Assembly: GCA_016779585.1 (NCBI GenBank)
Contig: JADHNI010000020.1
Span: 1 to 52,244 of the forward strand
Direction: 5' to 3'
From: Pseudomonadales bacterium
Lineage (GTDB): Bacteria; Pseudomonadota; Gammaproteobacteria; Pseudomonadales; Azotimanducaceae
Length of the DNA: 52,244 bases
Shown here: positions 44,862 through 52,244 of the stretch, piece after piece
Position numbering within the stretch: the first letter of the stretch is position 1
Layout of the letters: each line of letters opens with the position of its first letter
Position numbers and translations under genes: made by a program
Notes under the pieces: generated by a model
Database searches by the model: none
Told to the model about the DNA's origin: nothing
Seen by the model: only the letters and a program-made list of their open reading frames with translations

Positions 44862-45757
44862 CAGTAGCTCCGCAGGGACGAGTCTTTGCGGAACTGCCAG
44901 GTCCTGATAATTTCCAGCACGTCCGTTGTCTCCCTGAGTTCATCCGGGAAAGGTGCATAAGGCGCTGCGAGGCGAACAATGCGAATAGCGGCGTCATCCA
45001 GTACCTGGTGACCTGATGACTCCAGTAACTCAACTTCCTTCAACGTTCCGTCGGGAAGAATGGCAACCATCAACCTGAGTGAGCCATAAAGTTTGTTGCG
45101 CCTGGCTTCTTCAGGATAGTTCAGGTTGCCGATGCTTTCGATCTTGCGTCGCCAGGAATTCAGGTAAAAGGCATCTGCACTGGACGCCGTGGAGAGGCTG
45201 GTAAGTCTCTTGATGCGTGGACGCTTGGCATAGACCTGGCGCTGCCGGTCCAGGCGGGCTTCTAGGCTCGCGATTTCCAGTGCTCGCGTGCGCAGGGTTT
45301 TGTCACTTTCAAATTCTGTCTCGAGTGGTTGCGCGTCGGTGAGTTCGCTGTCCAGTGCAACCTTGCGATCTGTATTTGCGGTAGTGGTGACAACCGTCTG
45401 TTTGTGCTCGATCGTTTTCCTGGCTTGTTCCTGCGGCATCTCCTGGCTGGTTTCGCGGATTTCCGTATCCTGGAATCTCGCTTCTGTAGGTGATGTCATC
45501 AGGGCCTTTTCATCCAGTGTGCCACTACCGGTCTGGTTAAACTGCGCCAGGAAATCAGCTTTATCCGGTCGGTTTTTGGATCGCTGTTGGGCCAGTGTCA
45601 CTTCCATCGTGTGAGTCGACGGTTTGCTGGTCACGTAGGTAAAGGTGACGCCATGTATCAGTGCCGCGTGAATGGCAACGGCAAGGAACAGGGTGAAACT
45701 TAGACGGTCACCGGGGCTGACTTCCGGAGGCAGGTTGGCTGGAGTAACGGCTGCCAT
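44861..45757 (-). CDS. Energy transducer TonB-like protein
   Basis: The 298 residues have one N-terminal membrane helix (about 20-42: LSFTLFLAVAIHAALIHGVT, with the conserved His of TonB proteins). A long polar, poorly conserved periplasmic stretch (45-220) follows, then a C-terminal TonB domain: NLNYPEEARRNKLYGSLRLM, VAILPDGTLKEVELLESSGH, AAIRIVRLAAPYAPFPDEL. The middle lacks the usual Pro-Lys/Pro-Glu repeats. Its place between gshB and yqgE is that of tonB3 in Pseudomonas, which is linked to twitching motility rather than iron uptake. No ExbB/ExbD genes are nearby. It shares one base with each neighbour. Confidence 0.9.
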   Translation of the reverse strand: MAAVTPANLPPEVSPGDRLSFTLFLAVAIHAALIHGVTFTYVTSKPSTHTMEVTLAQQRSKNRPDKADFLAQFNQTGSGTLDEKALMTSPTEARFQDTEIRETSQEMPQEQARKTIEHKQTVVTTTANTDRKVALDSELTDAQPLETEFESDKTLRTRALEIASLEARLDRQRQVYAKRPRIKRLTSLSTASSADAFYLNSWRRKIESIGNLNYPEEARRNKLYGSLRLMVAILPDGTLKEVELLESSGHQVLDDAAIRIVRLAAPYAPFPDELRETTDVLEIIRTWQFRKDSSLRSY

Positions 45758-46713
45758 TAGTTGTGTTTCAGGATCTCGCTTTCAATGAACCGCATGTAGT
45801 CTCCAGCTATGTCGAGGTCAAAGGCGGCGTCCAGTTCCCTGATGCAGGTGGGGCATGTGACGTTGATCTCTGTCAGATAATCCCCTATGACGTCAATCCC
45901 GACAAAGTATAGGCCCTTTTCCTTCAAAACCGGCCCTACTTCTTTACAGATGAAGTGATCACGTTCGGTAAGTTCGCGTCCAACCGCGGAGCCGCCCGCG
46001 GCAAGATTGCCACGAGTCTCTCCCTGCAGCGGCACCCGTGCCAGCCCGTAGGGGACAGCTTCGCCGTTGATCATCAGGATACGAGTGTCCCCATCAACGA
46101 TCTCGGGAATGTATTTCTGCACCATGGTCTGCACCTGGCCGTACCGGGTCAGGGTTTCAATGATGACTGACAGGTTGTGTTCGTCTTCTTTAGCCCGAAA
46201 GATGGAGGTACCTCCCATGCCATCGAGCGGCTTGTAGATTACATCCTGGTGTTTCGTATGGAATGCCCTGAGTAAATCCGGGTCCCTGCTGACCATATGC
46301 GGAGGACAGCATTGCGGAAAACGCAATGCGAAAAGCTTTTCATTGCAGTCGCGGATACTGCCGGGCCGGTTCAAGACAGGAGTGCCAGAATCTTCAACAA
46401 TTTCAAGAAGATATGTCGCATATATGTACTCCATATCAAACGGCGGGTCTTTCCTCATCAAGATGGCATCGAAATCCGATGCGGGACCTGACGCTGTTTT
46501 GACGTCTCGAAACCAGGTGTTCAGATCCTCGAAGAGCTCGACTTCCCGTCGCTTGATCACGATAGTGCCATCCTCGATCGCAAGATCAGCCTGGGTGAAT
46601 ACCGAGACTGTCCAGCCCATCTTCTGGGCGGCGAGCATCATCGCTAAAGTACTGTCTTTCTTAGGGTTTATAGATTCTATAGGGTCCATCAGGACCCCGA
46701 TCGAATAGTTCAA
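45757..46713 (-). CDS. gshB: Glutathione synthetase
   Basis: GshB joins gamma-glutamylcysteine and glycine. I chose TTG 46713: AGAGGA lies eight bases upstream, and the product MNYSIGVLMDPIESINPKKD aligns with the start of known GshB at full length (318 residues; E. coli 316). The next possible starts, ATG 46743 and others to 46890, have no ribosome site and add unmatched residues. ATP-grasp blocks are visible: LMRKDPPFDMEYIYATYLLE, RDCNEKLFAL, YKPLDGMGGTSIFR, QKYIPEIVDGDTRILMING, GNLAAGGSAVGREL and FVGIDVIGDYLTEINVTCPT. It is the first gene of the minus-strand gshB-tonB-yqgE-ruvX operon and is divergent from pilG. Confidence 0.94.
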   Translation of the reverse strand: MNYSIGVLMDPIESINPKKDSTLAMMLAAQKMGWTVSVFTQADLAIEDGTIVIKRREVELFEDLNTWFRDVKTASGPASDFDAILMRKDPPFDMEYIYATYLLEIVEDSGTPVLNRPGSIRDCNEKLFALRFPQCCPPHMVSRDPDLLRAFHTKHQDVIYKPLDGMGGTSIFRAKEDEHNLSVIIETLTRYGQVQTMVQKYIPEIVDGDTRILMINGEAVPYGLARVPLQGETRGNLAAGGSAVGRELTERDHFICKEVGPVLKEKGLYFVGIDVIGDYLTEINVTCPTCIRELDAAFDLDIAGDYMRFIESEILKHN

Positions 46714-47012
46714 CTCGACTATCCTCTTGGCGCGGCGTGACATTTGTGTGAGCATCAGTGCCCACGGAAAAAATCCGGAAAACAGCCGTGCTCTTGGCAC
46801 TTCCCGAACGTGCATTATTGTAAACCAACTTGCGCAATAGTGTGAGAAAATTCCCTTAAGTGTCGGGTACTTATGGATTGAGCTTAACAACTGTATTACA
46901 AAATGCGTTACAACTTACCGGAAGCAATGCGTTTTTCGCACATTTGACGTTGGCAAATTCTACGACCGGCGATGACCTTCTCTTGGGGTGAAAGAGTTAC
47001 AGGGTAGGAACT
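46714..47012. other. Divergent intergenic region between gshB and pilG (299 bases)
   Basis: No gene is supported. Frames running from gshB into it (to 46890) look non-coding. It is AT-richer than its neighbours. A minus-strand TACAAT (46822-46817) could be a -10 for gshB, but no -35 fits at normal spacing. On the plus strand no convincing sigma-70 or sigma-54 promoter for pilG was found; a GGTAGGAACT ribosome site ends the region. Confidence 0.6.
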
Positions 47013-47393
47013 ATGGACGACAATTTTGATGGTGTGAAAGTCATGGTCATTGATGACTCAAAGACCATTCGCCGAACCGCAGAGACTTTATTATCGAAAG
47101 CTGGCTGTGAAGTAATCACCGCGACCGACGGTTTCGACGCTCTTGCCAAGATTGCAGATTCTCAACCCGCCATTATCTTTGTCGATATCATGATGCCGCG
47201 GCTGGACGGTTACCAGACGTGTGCGCTCATCAAGAACAACGCAGACTTCCAAAGCACCCCGGTGATCATGCTTTCCAGTAAAGACGGATTGTTTGATCGG
47301 GCGAAGGGCCGGATTGTCGGGTCCGATCAGTATCTCACCAAGCCGTTCAGCAAGGACGAACTGCTTAGTGCGATTCGGGACCACGTGAAATAG
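47013..47393 (+). CDS. pilG: Type IV pilus response regulator PilG
   Basis: PilG is a single-domain CheY-like regulator of pilus extension and cAMP signalling in the Pil-Chp chemosensory system. The 126 residues show VMVIDDSKTIRRTAETLLSK (acidic pair D14-D15), the phosphoacceptor D58 in FVDIMMPRLDGYQTCALIKN, MLSSKDGLFDRAKGRIVGSD and YLTKPFSKDELL. These match Pseudomonas PilG almost throughout. It heads the operon pilG-pilH-pilI-pilJ-chpA. PilG lacks the N-terminal extension of some relatives. Confidence 0.97.
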   Translation: MDDNFDGVKVMVIDDSKTIRRTAETLLSKAGCEVITATDGFDALAKIADSQPAIIFVDIMMPRLDGYQTCALIKNNADFQSTPVIMLSSKDGLFDRAKGRIVGSDQYLTKPFSKDELLSAIRDHVK

Positions 47394-47418
47394 GTAGTCG
47401 ACGGCACGGAGCGCGAAG

Positions 47419-47778
47419 ATGTCCAAGATACTAGTTGTCGACGATTCACCGACTGAAATTTTCCAGTTCAAAGAGATGCTGGAGAAAATGGGTCACGAGG
47501 TCATCACGGCTGACAATGGCAGGGAAGGGGTCGAGATGGCTGTGAAGGAACAGCCGGATATCGTCCTGATGGATATTGTCATGCCTGACATGAATGGTTT
47601 CCAGGCCACCCGACAGATTGCCAGAGGGGAGAGCGCCAAACATATCTTCGTGATCATCGTCAGCAGCAAGAATCAGGAAACAGACAAGGTTTGGGGGCAA
47701 CGGCAGGGTGCAAAGGGATACATCACCAAGCCTGTCGATACCCAGGAACTGGTGTCCATAATGCAGGCGTGCATGTGA
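47419..47778 (+). CDS. pilH: Type IV pilus response regulator PilH
   Basis: PilH is the second CheY-like regulator and acts mainly as a phosphate sink or retraction-side regulator. The 119 residues contain ILVVDDSPTEIFQFKEMLEK (D8-D9), the phosphoacceptor D52 in VLMDIVMPDMNGFQATRQIA, and IVSSKNQETDKVWGQRQGAK with YITKPVDTQEL. The QETDKVWG block is typical of PilH and separates it from PilG. It starts 25 bases after pilG and shares one base with pilI (TGATG), implying coupled translation. Confidence 0.96.
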   Translation: MSKILVVDDSPTEIFQFKEMLEKMGHEVITADNGREGVEMAVKEQPDIVLMDIVMPDMNGFQATRQIARGESAKHIFVIIVSSKNQETDKVWGQRQGAKGYITKPVDTQELVSIMQACM

Positions 47779-48323
47779 TGAGTGAATTAAGCGCCTTTTC
47801 AACGCTGGCTGATATGGCTGCCAAATCCAGGGCAACCGCGATTGCCCTGCCCGAGATTCAATCTGCACAAACGCACTCAACCGGGCTTGGCTTTAACCTT
47901 TTGGGTCAGCGCTTTGTCAGCAGCATGGAAGATGTCAGCGAACTAATGCGGGTCCCCCAGGTGACTCGCATTCCCGGTGTGAAGAATTTTGTAGTTGGTG
48001 TGAGTAACGTACGCGGCCGGCTGATGACCGTGATTGATCTGGCGCTTTTTTTTGGCCAGGCATCAACCTTGCCGAGGGCTCAACGACGGGTACTCGCAAT
48101 TGAAGACGAAGAAAACCTGCTGGGTTTTATGATTGACGATTCATTCGGTATGCAGCATTTCCCCAGTGATGCGTACTCTGCAGTAGCAGAGGACGTGCCG
48201 GAAATGTTCGCCAGCTTCGTGCAGGGCTCATATCAGATAGCCGGTGTTGTATGGCCAGTTTTGAGTCTTGCATCGCTGTCCGGTGACCCTCGCCTCGAAA
48301 AACTGGCGATGGCCACCCAATAA
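47778..48323 (+). CDS. pilI: CheW-like adaptor PilI
   Basis: PilI couples the PilJ receptor to the ChpA kinase. ATG 47778 shares one base with the pilH stop and gives 181 residues (178 in Pseudomonas). A frame starting further upstream lies inside pilH and is not coding. The CheW domain shows [51 protein letters not shown], and [22 protein letters not shown]8 run (48046-48053) encodes the Leu-Phe-Phe of the hydrophobic strand. pilJ follows after 14 bases. Confidence 0.95.
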   Translation: MSELSAFSTLADMAAKSRATAIALPEIQSAQTHSTGLGFNLLGQRFVSSMEDVSELMRVPQVTRIPGVKNFVVGVSNVRGRLMTVIDLALFFGQASTLPRAQRRVLAIEDEENLLGFMIDDSFGMQHFPSDAYSAVAEDVPEMFASFVQGSYQIAGVVWPVLSLASLSGDPRLEKLAMATQ

Positions 48324-48337
48324 ACTGTAGTAGGAAG

Positions 48338-50329
48338 ATGGCTGAAGGAAAATCCAAGAACGCGCTGAGCAGTCCTGTAATGCTGGGCATGGTTGGCCTT
48401 CTGGTGGTGTTGGTCCTGGCATTCTTTGCCAACCTCTACCTGTTGAGCAGCGCCACGGGTGGCAATCCACACCTGCAACCAGCATCCCAGCTTAAGGGTC
48501 TTGCCCTGGGAGTGGTAAAAAATGGTGCACTCGCGATTGCCGGTAACCCGAATGCGATCAATGCGCTTTCAGCGGACAAAAACTCGTTTGATCAACAGCT
48601 GGGTGCACTTGGAAATGCACCTGACTCAATTCAGGGTTCAGTGTCACAGGTGTCAAATCTCTGGGGTAATGTGACGCCCAGGATTGATGCGATCATCCAG
48701 AAACGTGACTCCCTGAATGGCCTCAAGGAAAGCAGCGCAGACATTAACATCAACCTGCAACTGATCCAGCAGGAAAGCAACAAGATGGTTCGAGCTATGG
48801 CTCGAGCTAACGTAGCTCCTAACGAGATCGTTACGGCGCAGCGTCAGGCGCTGCTGATTGAGCGAATTGGCCACACCATCGATAAGCTGGTCGACCGTGG
48901 CCATGATCAGTCGTTGGAAGATCAGTTCACCAGGGACAGCCAAACGTTCCGCGCCGTTCTTCGAGGTTTCAGGAATGGCGACGATAACCTGGTGTTGACC
49001 GCGGTCACAGACCCCGAGGTGCTGGGTAACCTGAGTCGTATGGAAGAACTGTTTCGATCTGTCACAGCAAGCACAACAACCCTGCTCACTCAGGCCAAGG
49101 ACTTGACTGAACTGCGTACCATGGTCGCCGCCCTGGATGCGGGCGTGGCTGAGCTTTCACCCTCGATAGATGGTCTTGTTCGTTCAGTGACAGAACTTGA
49201 GGGTGGTCATGCGTTTGCGTCTATTGAAATCGCCTATGCACTTGCTGCCGGCATGCTCATTGTTTTCTTCGTCATAACCTTCGTCGTTTATCGCGCATCC
49301 AATACGAGTGTCAGTGAGACCACGATGCAGAATGAAGAGAACCAGTCAGCTATTCTGCAACTGCTTGATGAACTTGCTGACCTGGCTGACGGTGACCTGC
49401 GTGTTCAGGCAACAGTGACAGAGAGTTTCACTGGTGCAATTGCTGATTCCATTAACTTCTCCATTGACCAGATGCGTGGACTGGTTTCCAAGATCAACGA
49501 AACTTCAGGTGAAGTATCCACCGCTGCTGACCAGACACGGCGATCTGTCAGTGCGCTTTCTGAAGCATCGCAGCGGCAGGCGGATGAAATCGCCCAGGTG
49601 TCGGAAGCTGTGAACGAGATGGCTGTTTCTATTGATATGGTGTCCTACAACGCGGCGGAGTCATCTTCGGTAGCGGAGCGCTCAGTGGATATCGCAAGCA
49701 AAGGTGCGGTTGTGGTGCAGAACACCATCGATGGCATGGACAATATTCGTGGCCAGATCCAGGAAACGGCAAAACGAATCAAGCGACTGGGTGAAAGCTC
49801 CCAGGAAATTGGTGACATTGTTGCCCTTATTAATGACATCGCAGACCAGACAAACATCCTGTCATTGAATGCGGCTATCCAGGCGTCGATGGCAGGTGAT
49901 GCTGGTAAAGGTTTTGCGGTGGTTGCAGATGAGGTACAGCGACTGGCGGAACGTTCCGGTGCTGCTGCGAAACAGATTTCTGCCCTTGTAAAAACCATCC
50001 AGAGTGACACCAACGAGGCGGTGAGCTCCATGGAGCAGACAACAGCAGAGGTTGTGCAGGGTACCCGCCTGGCACAGGACGCGGGTGTAGCCCTCGGTGA
50101 AATTGAAGGTGTGTCGAAATCGCTCGCCGAGATTATTGAAAACATCTCCGATGCTGCGCGTCAGCAGGCGGCCTCGGCAGGCAAGATCTCCAATACGATG
50201 AAAAGTATTCAGGAGATTACGACAGCAACCACGGATGGTACCCAGGAAACAGCAACGGCGGTTGGTAACCTGGCAAAAATGACGAACGAACTCCGATCTT
50301 CGGTTAGTGGCTTTAAACTGCCGGAATAG
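48338..50329 (+). CDS. pilJ: Methyl-accepting chemotaxis protein PilJ
   Basis: PilJ is the membrane receptor of the Pil-Chp system and senses surface contact and pilin state. The 663 residues (682 in Pseudomonas) have TM1 (about 13-37, [20 protein letters not shown]) and a large periplasmic region with two helical bundle modules (40-290). TM2 (about 296-318) and a HAMP-like segment ([20 protein letters not shown]) follow, then a signalling domain whose hairpin tip reads [20 protein letters not shown] and [20 protein letters not shown]. The 30-base gap after it leads straight to chpA; the methyltransferase gene pilK, usually next, is absent. Confidence 0.96.
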   Translation: MAEGKSKNALSSPVMLGMVGLLVVLVLAFFANLYLLSSATGGNPHLQPASQLKGLALGVVKNGALAIAGNPNAINALSADKNSFDQQLGALGNAPDSIQGSVSQVSNLWGNVTPRIDAIIQKRDSLNGLKESSADININLQLIQQESNKMVRAMARANVAPNEIVTAQRQALLIERIGHTIDKLVDRGHDQSLEDQFTRDSQTFRAVLRGFRNGDDNLVLTAVTDPEVLGNLSRMEELFRSVTASTTTLLTQAKDLTELRTMVAALDAGVAELSPSIDGLVRSVTELEGGHAFASIEIAYALAAGMLIVFFVITFVVYRASNTSVSETTMQNEENQSAILQLLDELADLADGDLRVQATVTESFTGAIADSINFSIDQMRGLVSKINETSGEVSTAADQTRRSVSALSEASQRQADEIAQVSEAVNEMAVSIDMVSYNAAESSSVAERSVDIASKGAVVVQNTIDGMDNIRGQIQETAKRIKRLGESSQEIGDIVALINDIADQTNILSLNAAIQASMAGDAGKGFAVVADEVQRLAERSGAAAKQISALVKTIQSDTNEAVSSMEQTTAEVVQGTRLAQDAGVALGEIEGVSKSLAEIIENISDAARQQAASAGKISNTMKSIQEITTATTDGTQETATAVGNLAKMTNELRSSVSGFKLPE

Positions 50330-50358
50330 TGTAAGAGCTGACGACTTAGGTAAGTGGC

Positions 50359-52244
50359 ATGAGCGCAACACAGGATTACGTAGCACTCGAGTGGATTCAG
50401 GGAGAACTCTCGAACACACTCCAGAATGCCCAGGTAGCACTGGAAGCAGTTGCTGAGTCACCAGATGATGCAGCAAGCATGCGTTCCTGCCTGACTGCCA
50501 TCCACCAGGTTCATGGCACCTTGAAGATGGTTCAACTTGAAGGACCTACCCAGGTGGCTGCTGAGATGGAGCAGGTCGCACAGTCCCTAATGAACAATTC
50601 TGTGCCGGAATTGAGGGCTGCACAGGAAACCCTTATGCAGGCGATCCTGCAGTTACCAGCCTACCTTGACCGGCTCCACAGGGACCAGAAGGATTCCGAA
50701 GGCAACTACCTGCCCATGGTTAATAACCTTCGAGTAGCCCGGGGTGAAGAACGAATCCCGGGATCGGAACCTGCCGAAGGAGGCAGCGAAGGCGCGGGAC
50801 CTGACCTGAGTCCGCTGACGACTGCTCCGGGTCATGATGTTATCAATACATTTTTCCAGGCTGATGGTGAAGGTAACCTGCCGAAGATTCGTGCCAAGTA
50901 CCAGCAATCCCTTGGTGCCATCCTCAAGAAGAACAACTTTCGGGAAAATCTGACAACAATCGGCAAACTTTTCACTATGCTGATTCGCCTCTGCGGTAAG
51001 TCTCCTACGGGTAATCTCTCTGAACTCGGCCTTGCAGCTATTGAGGGTATCGCCAATGGCGGTATCAAATTGGATAACAATTCGGCGACGCTTCTGAAAA
51101 AGATCGATGATCATCTGAAGGCGCTTGCACAGAAAGGGCAGGATGGCCTGAACGACCCGGTTGGTGAAGATCTGGCCATTGGCATGATTACCCTGATCCA
51201 GGGTGCGCAGAAAGAGACCAAGCGCATTTCGGCATTAAAAGAACTCTATGCCAGTGAAGCACCTGAACCGGAAGAGGTAGCTATCGGGCCCGATGACGAG
51301 ACCATGTCGGCGGTTGCGACGATTCTGATTGAAGAACTGAATGGGGTGACTGACAAGCTCGACCTCTACGTGCGTGCCCAGAACCGTAATGCAGATGACC
51401 TGGTTTCCCTGCTGCCGAATCTCGAGCAGATTTCCAGCACCATGGTTGTGCTTGGCAATACTGAACAACAGGTCGCGATTTCCAGACAGGTTGAAGTCAT
51501 CCGTCAGATCGAGCAGAACGGTGAACCGGACGAGGATGTGCTTCTCTCAATGGCCCAGGTGTTGCTTGAAATCGGTGCATCGCTCGGCTCCCTGGTTATG
51601 GCTGCTGATGACACGGGTGACGGGGATTCTTTTGCCAGTCTGGATGAAGCCCAGGCAGCAGTTGTCAGGGAAACAAGAATCGGCTTGTCAGCGGCGAAAG
51701 ATGCCGTCATTGATTTCATTTCTTCAGACTTCGACCACAGCAAGTTGGCAGATTTGCCTGACAACCTGCGAGCGTTGCGCGGCGGTCTGATGATTGTTAA
51801 CCAGAGTCGTGCTGGTGACGTGCTTGAATCGGCGGCGAACTATGTCTCGATGTCATTGTTGGCGACCAACGCGACCCCGCCATTGGAGCAGATGGATGAC
51901 CTTGCTGACGCGGTAACATCCGTAGACTACTTCCTGGAGCGCCTCCTGGAGAATGCGGGAGACCCGTATCTGCAGATGCTTGAGGTTGCGGAGGCTGCAG
52001 TTGAAAAGCTGGGTTATCCCTCCGGACAGGCACCTGTTGCACCAGAACCCTCAGCGGAATTGGAAGAGCCCTCAGCGGAAGTTGTGGAAGAGCCTTCAGC
52101 GGAATTGGAAGAGCCCTCAGCGGAAGTTGTGGAAGAGCCCTCAGCTGAGGTTGTAGAAGAGCCCTCAGCGGAGGTAGAAGATCAGCCCGCTACCCCGGCG
52201 CCGGCAGCAGCGGCGGTTACCGAATTGCCGGAAGATGCTATAGA
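50359..52244 (+). CDS. chpA: Pil-Chp hybrid histidine kinase ChpA, N-terminal fragment
   Basis: The frame opens at ATG 50359 and runs off the right edge (628 codons seen). MSATQDYVALEWIQGELSNT and the block CLTAIHQVHGTLKMVQLEGP match the FimL-like N-terminus of ChpA, the CheA-type kinase that phosphorylates PilG and PilH. Helical Hpt-like modules follow (FFQADGEGNLPKIRAKYQQS, LGAILKKNNFRENL, AQVLLEIGASLGSLVMAADD, LRGGLMIVNQSRAGDVLESA). The end is a low-complexity acidic linker with tandem EPSAE repeats (residues 563-607). Later Hpt domains, kinase core, CheW domain and receiver lie outside. It follows pilJ by 29 bases and is the last gene of the operon in view. Confidence 0.93.
   Translation, partial: MSATQDYVALEWIQGELSNTLQNAQVALEAVAESPDDAASMRSCLTAIHQVHGTLKMVQLEGPTQVAAEMEQVAQSLMNNSVPELRAAQETLMQAILQLPAYLDRLHRDQKDSEGNYLPMVNNLRVARGEERIPGSEPAEGGSEGAGPDLSPLTTAPGHDVINTFFQADGEGNLPKIRAKYQQSLGAILKKNNFRENLTTIGKLFTMLIRLCGKSPTGNLSELGLAAIEGIANGGIKLDNNSATLLKKIDDHLKALAQKGQDGLNDPVGEDLAIGMITLIQGAQKETKRISALKELYASEAPEPEEVAIGPDDETMSAVATILIEELNGVTDKLDLYVRAQNRNADDLVSLLPNLEQISSTMVVLGNTEQQVAISRQVEVIRQIEQNGEPDEDVLLSMAQVLLEIGASLGSLVMAADDTGDGDSFASLDEAQAAVVRETRIGLSAAKDAVIDFISSDFDHSKLADLPDNLRALRGGLMIVNQSRAGDVLESAANYVSMSLLATNATPPLEQMDDLADAVTSVDYFLERLLENAGDPYLQMLEVAEAAVEKLGYPSGQAPVAPEPSAELEEPSAEVVEEPSAELEEPSAEVVEEPSAEVVEEPSAEVEDQPATPAPAAAAVTELPEDAI
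52045..52179 (+). repeat. Six EPSAE-coding tandem repeats in the chpA linker
   Basis: Units of 21 or 24 bases encode EPSAELE or EPSAEVVE: 52045-52065, 52066-52089, 52090-52110, 52111-52134, 52135-52158 and 52159-52179 (EPSAEVE). Bases 52045-52089 and 52090-52134 are a 45-base duplication with only two differences. All changes keep the frame. Confidence 0.95.

Noticed and set aside
46920..46990. Sigma-54 promoter for pilG (TTGGCA near 46950)
   Set aside because: The -12 element (TTGCA-like) is missing at the required spacing.

Overview
The window is a gene-dense gammaproteobacterial chromosome segment of about 52 kb. GC content looks slightly above 50 % by eye. Housekeeping proteins and gene order resemble Pseudomonas and its marine relatives: atpC-glmU-glmS, spoT-rpoZ-gmk-yicC-rph-pyrE, argB-algC-dut-coaBC-radC-rpmBG, ftsYEX-rpoH, proC-yggS-pilT-pilU, and yqgE-tonB-gshB-pilGHIJ-chpA. 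That comparison is from memory, since no search was possible. No rRNA, tRNA, CRISPR array, insertion sequence or prophage was seen. No gene-free stretch exceeds 300 bases; the longest are 186-463 and 46714-47012.

Layout. 1-5905: the end of the ATP synthase operon with a strong terminator, then glmU-glmS (UDP-GlcNAc synthesis) and uvrD. 5933-12292: the accessory island. A TRAP-type solute-binding lipoprotein, an unknown 158-residue protein and an FMN split-barrel protein lie on the plus strand. Converging on them is a minus-strand group made of a TrmB-type regulator, a class IV (branched-chain type) aminotransferase, the TRAP small and large permeases, and a glutathione S-transferase gene broken by a stop codon. 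12394-14804: ubiA, rubredoxin and a dicarboxylate/amino-acid symporter. 14826-21399 (minus): recG, ridA, spoT, rpoZ, gmk, yicC. 21478-23444 (plus): rph, pyrE and a frameshifted DUF4124 gene. 23441-29204 (minus): slmA, argB, algC, dut, coaBC. 29339-31375 (plus): a frameshifted radC, rpmB, rpmG, mutM. 31398-32511 (minus): coaD, rsmD. 32557-37154 (plus): ftsY, ftsE, ftsX, rpoH, a DUF423 gene, trmB. 37157-41468 (minus): hemW, rdgB, DUF4426, yggT, proC, yggS. 41546-43758: pilT, pilU. 43930-46713 (minus): ruvX, yqgE, tonB-like, gshB. 47013-end: pilG, pilH, pilI, pilJ and the first 628 codons of chpA.

How genes work together. PilT and PilU are the retraction ATPases of type IV pili, and PilG/H/I/J/ChpA form the chemosensory pathway that steers them. 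FtsE/FtsX regulate septal wall hydrolysis, SlmA protects the nucleoid from division, and RpoH runs the heat response. SpoT, RpoZ and the rpmBG promoter (GC-rich discriminator) are all linked to the stringent response.

Most interesting points. (1) The split TRAP / aminotransferase / TrmB-regulator island is best explained as an uptake-and-amination system for a 2-oxo acid; it has a perfect 18-bp palindrome in the regulator leader. This is inference. (2) Three accessory genes (GST, DUF4124, radC) carry single lesions, while every recognisable essential gene is intact. (3) There are in-frame tandem repeats in FtsX and ChpA and a 35-bp duplication over the dctP stop codon. (4) pilK is missing from the Pil-Chp cluster. 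(5) Several true starts are TTG (dctP, mutM, gshB) and are likely to be mis-called by automatic annotation.
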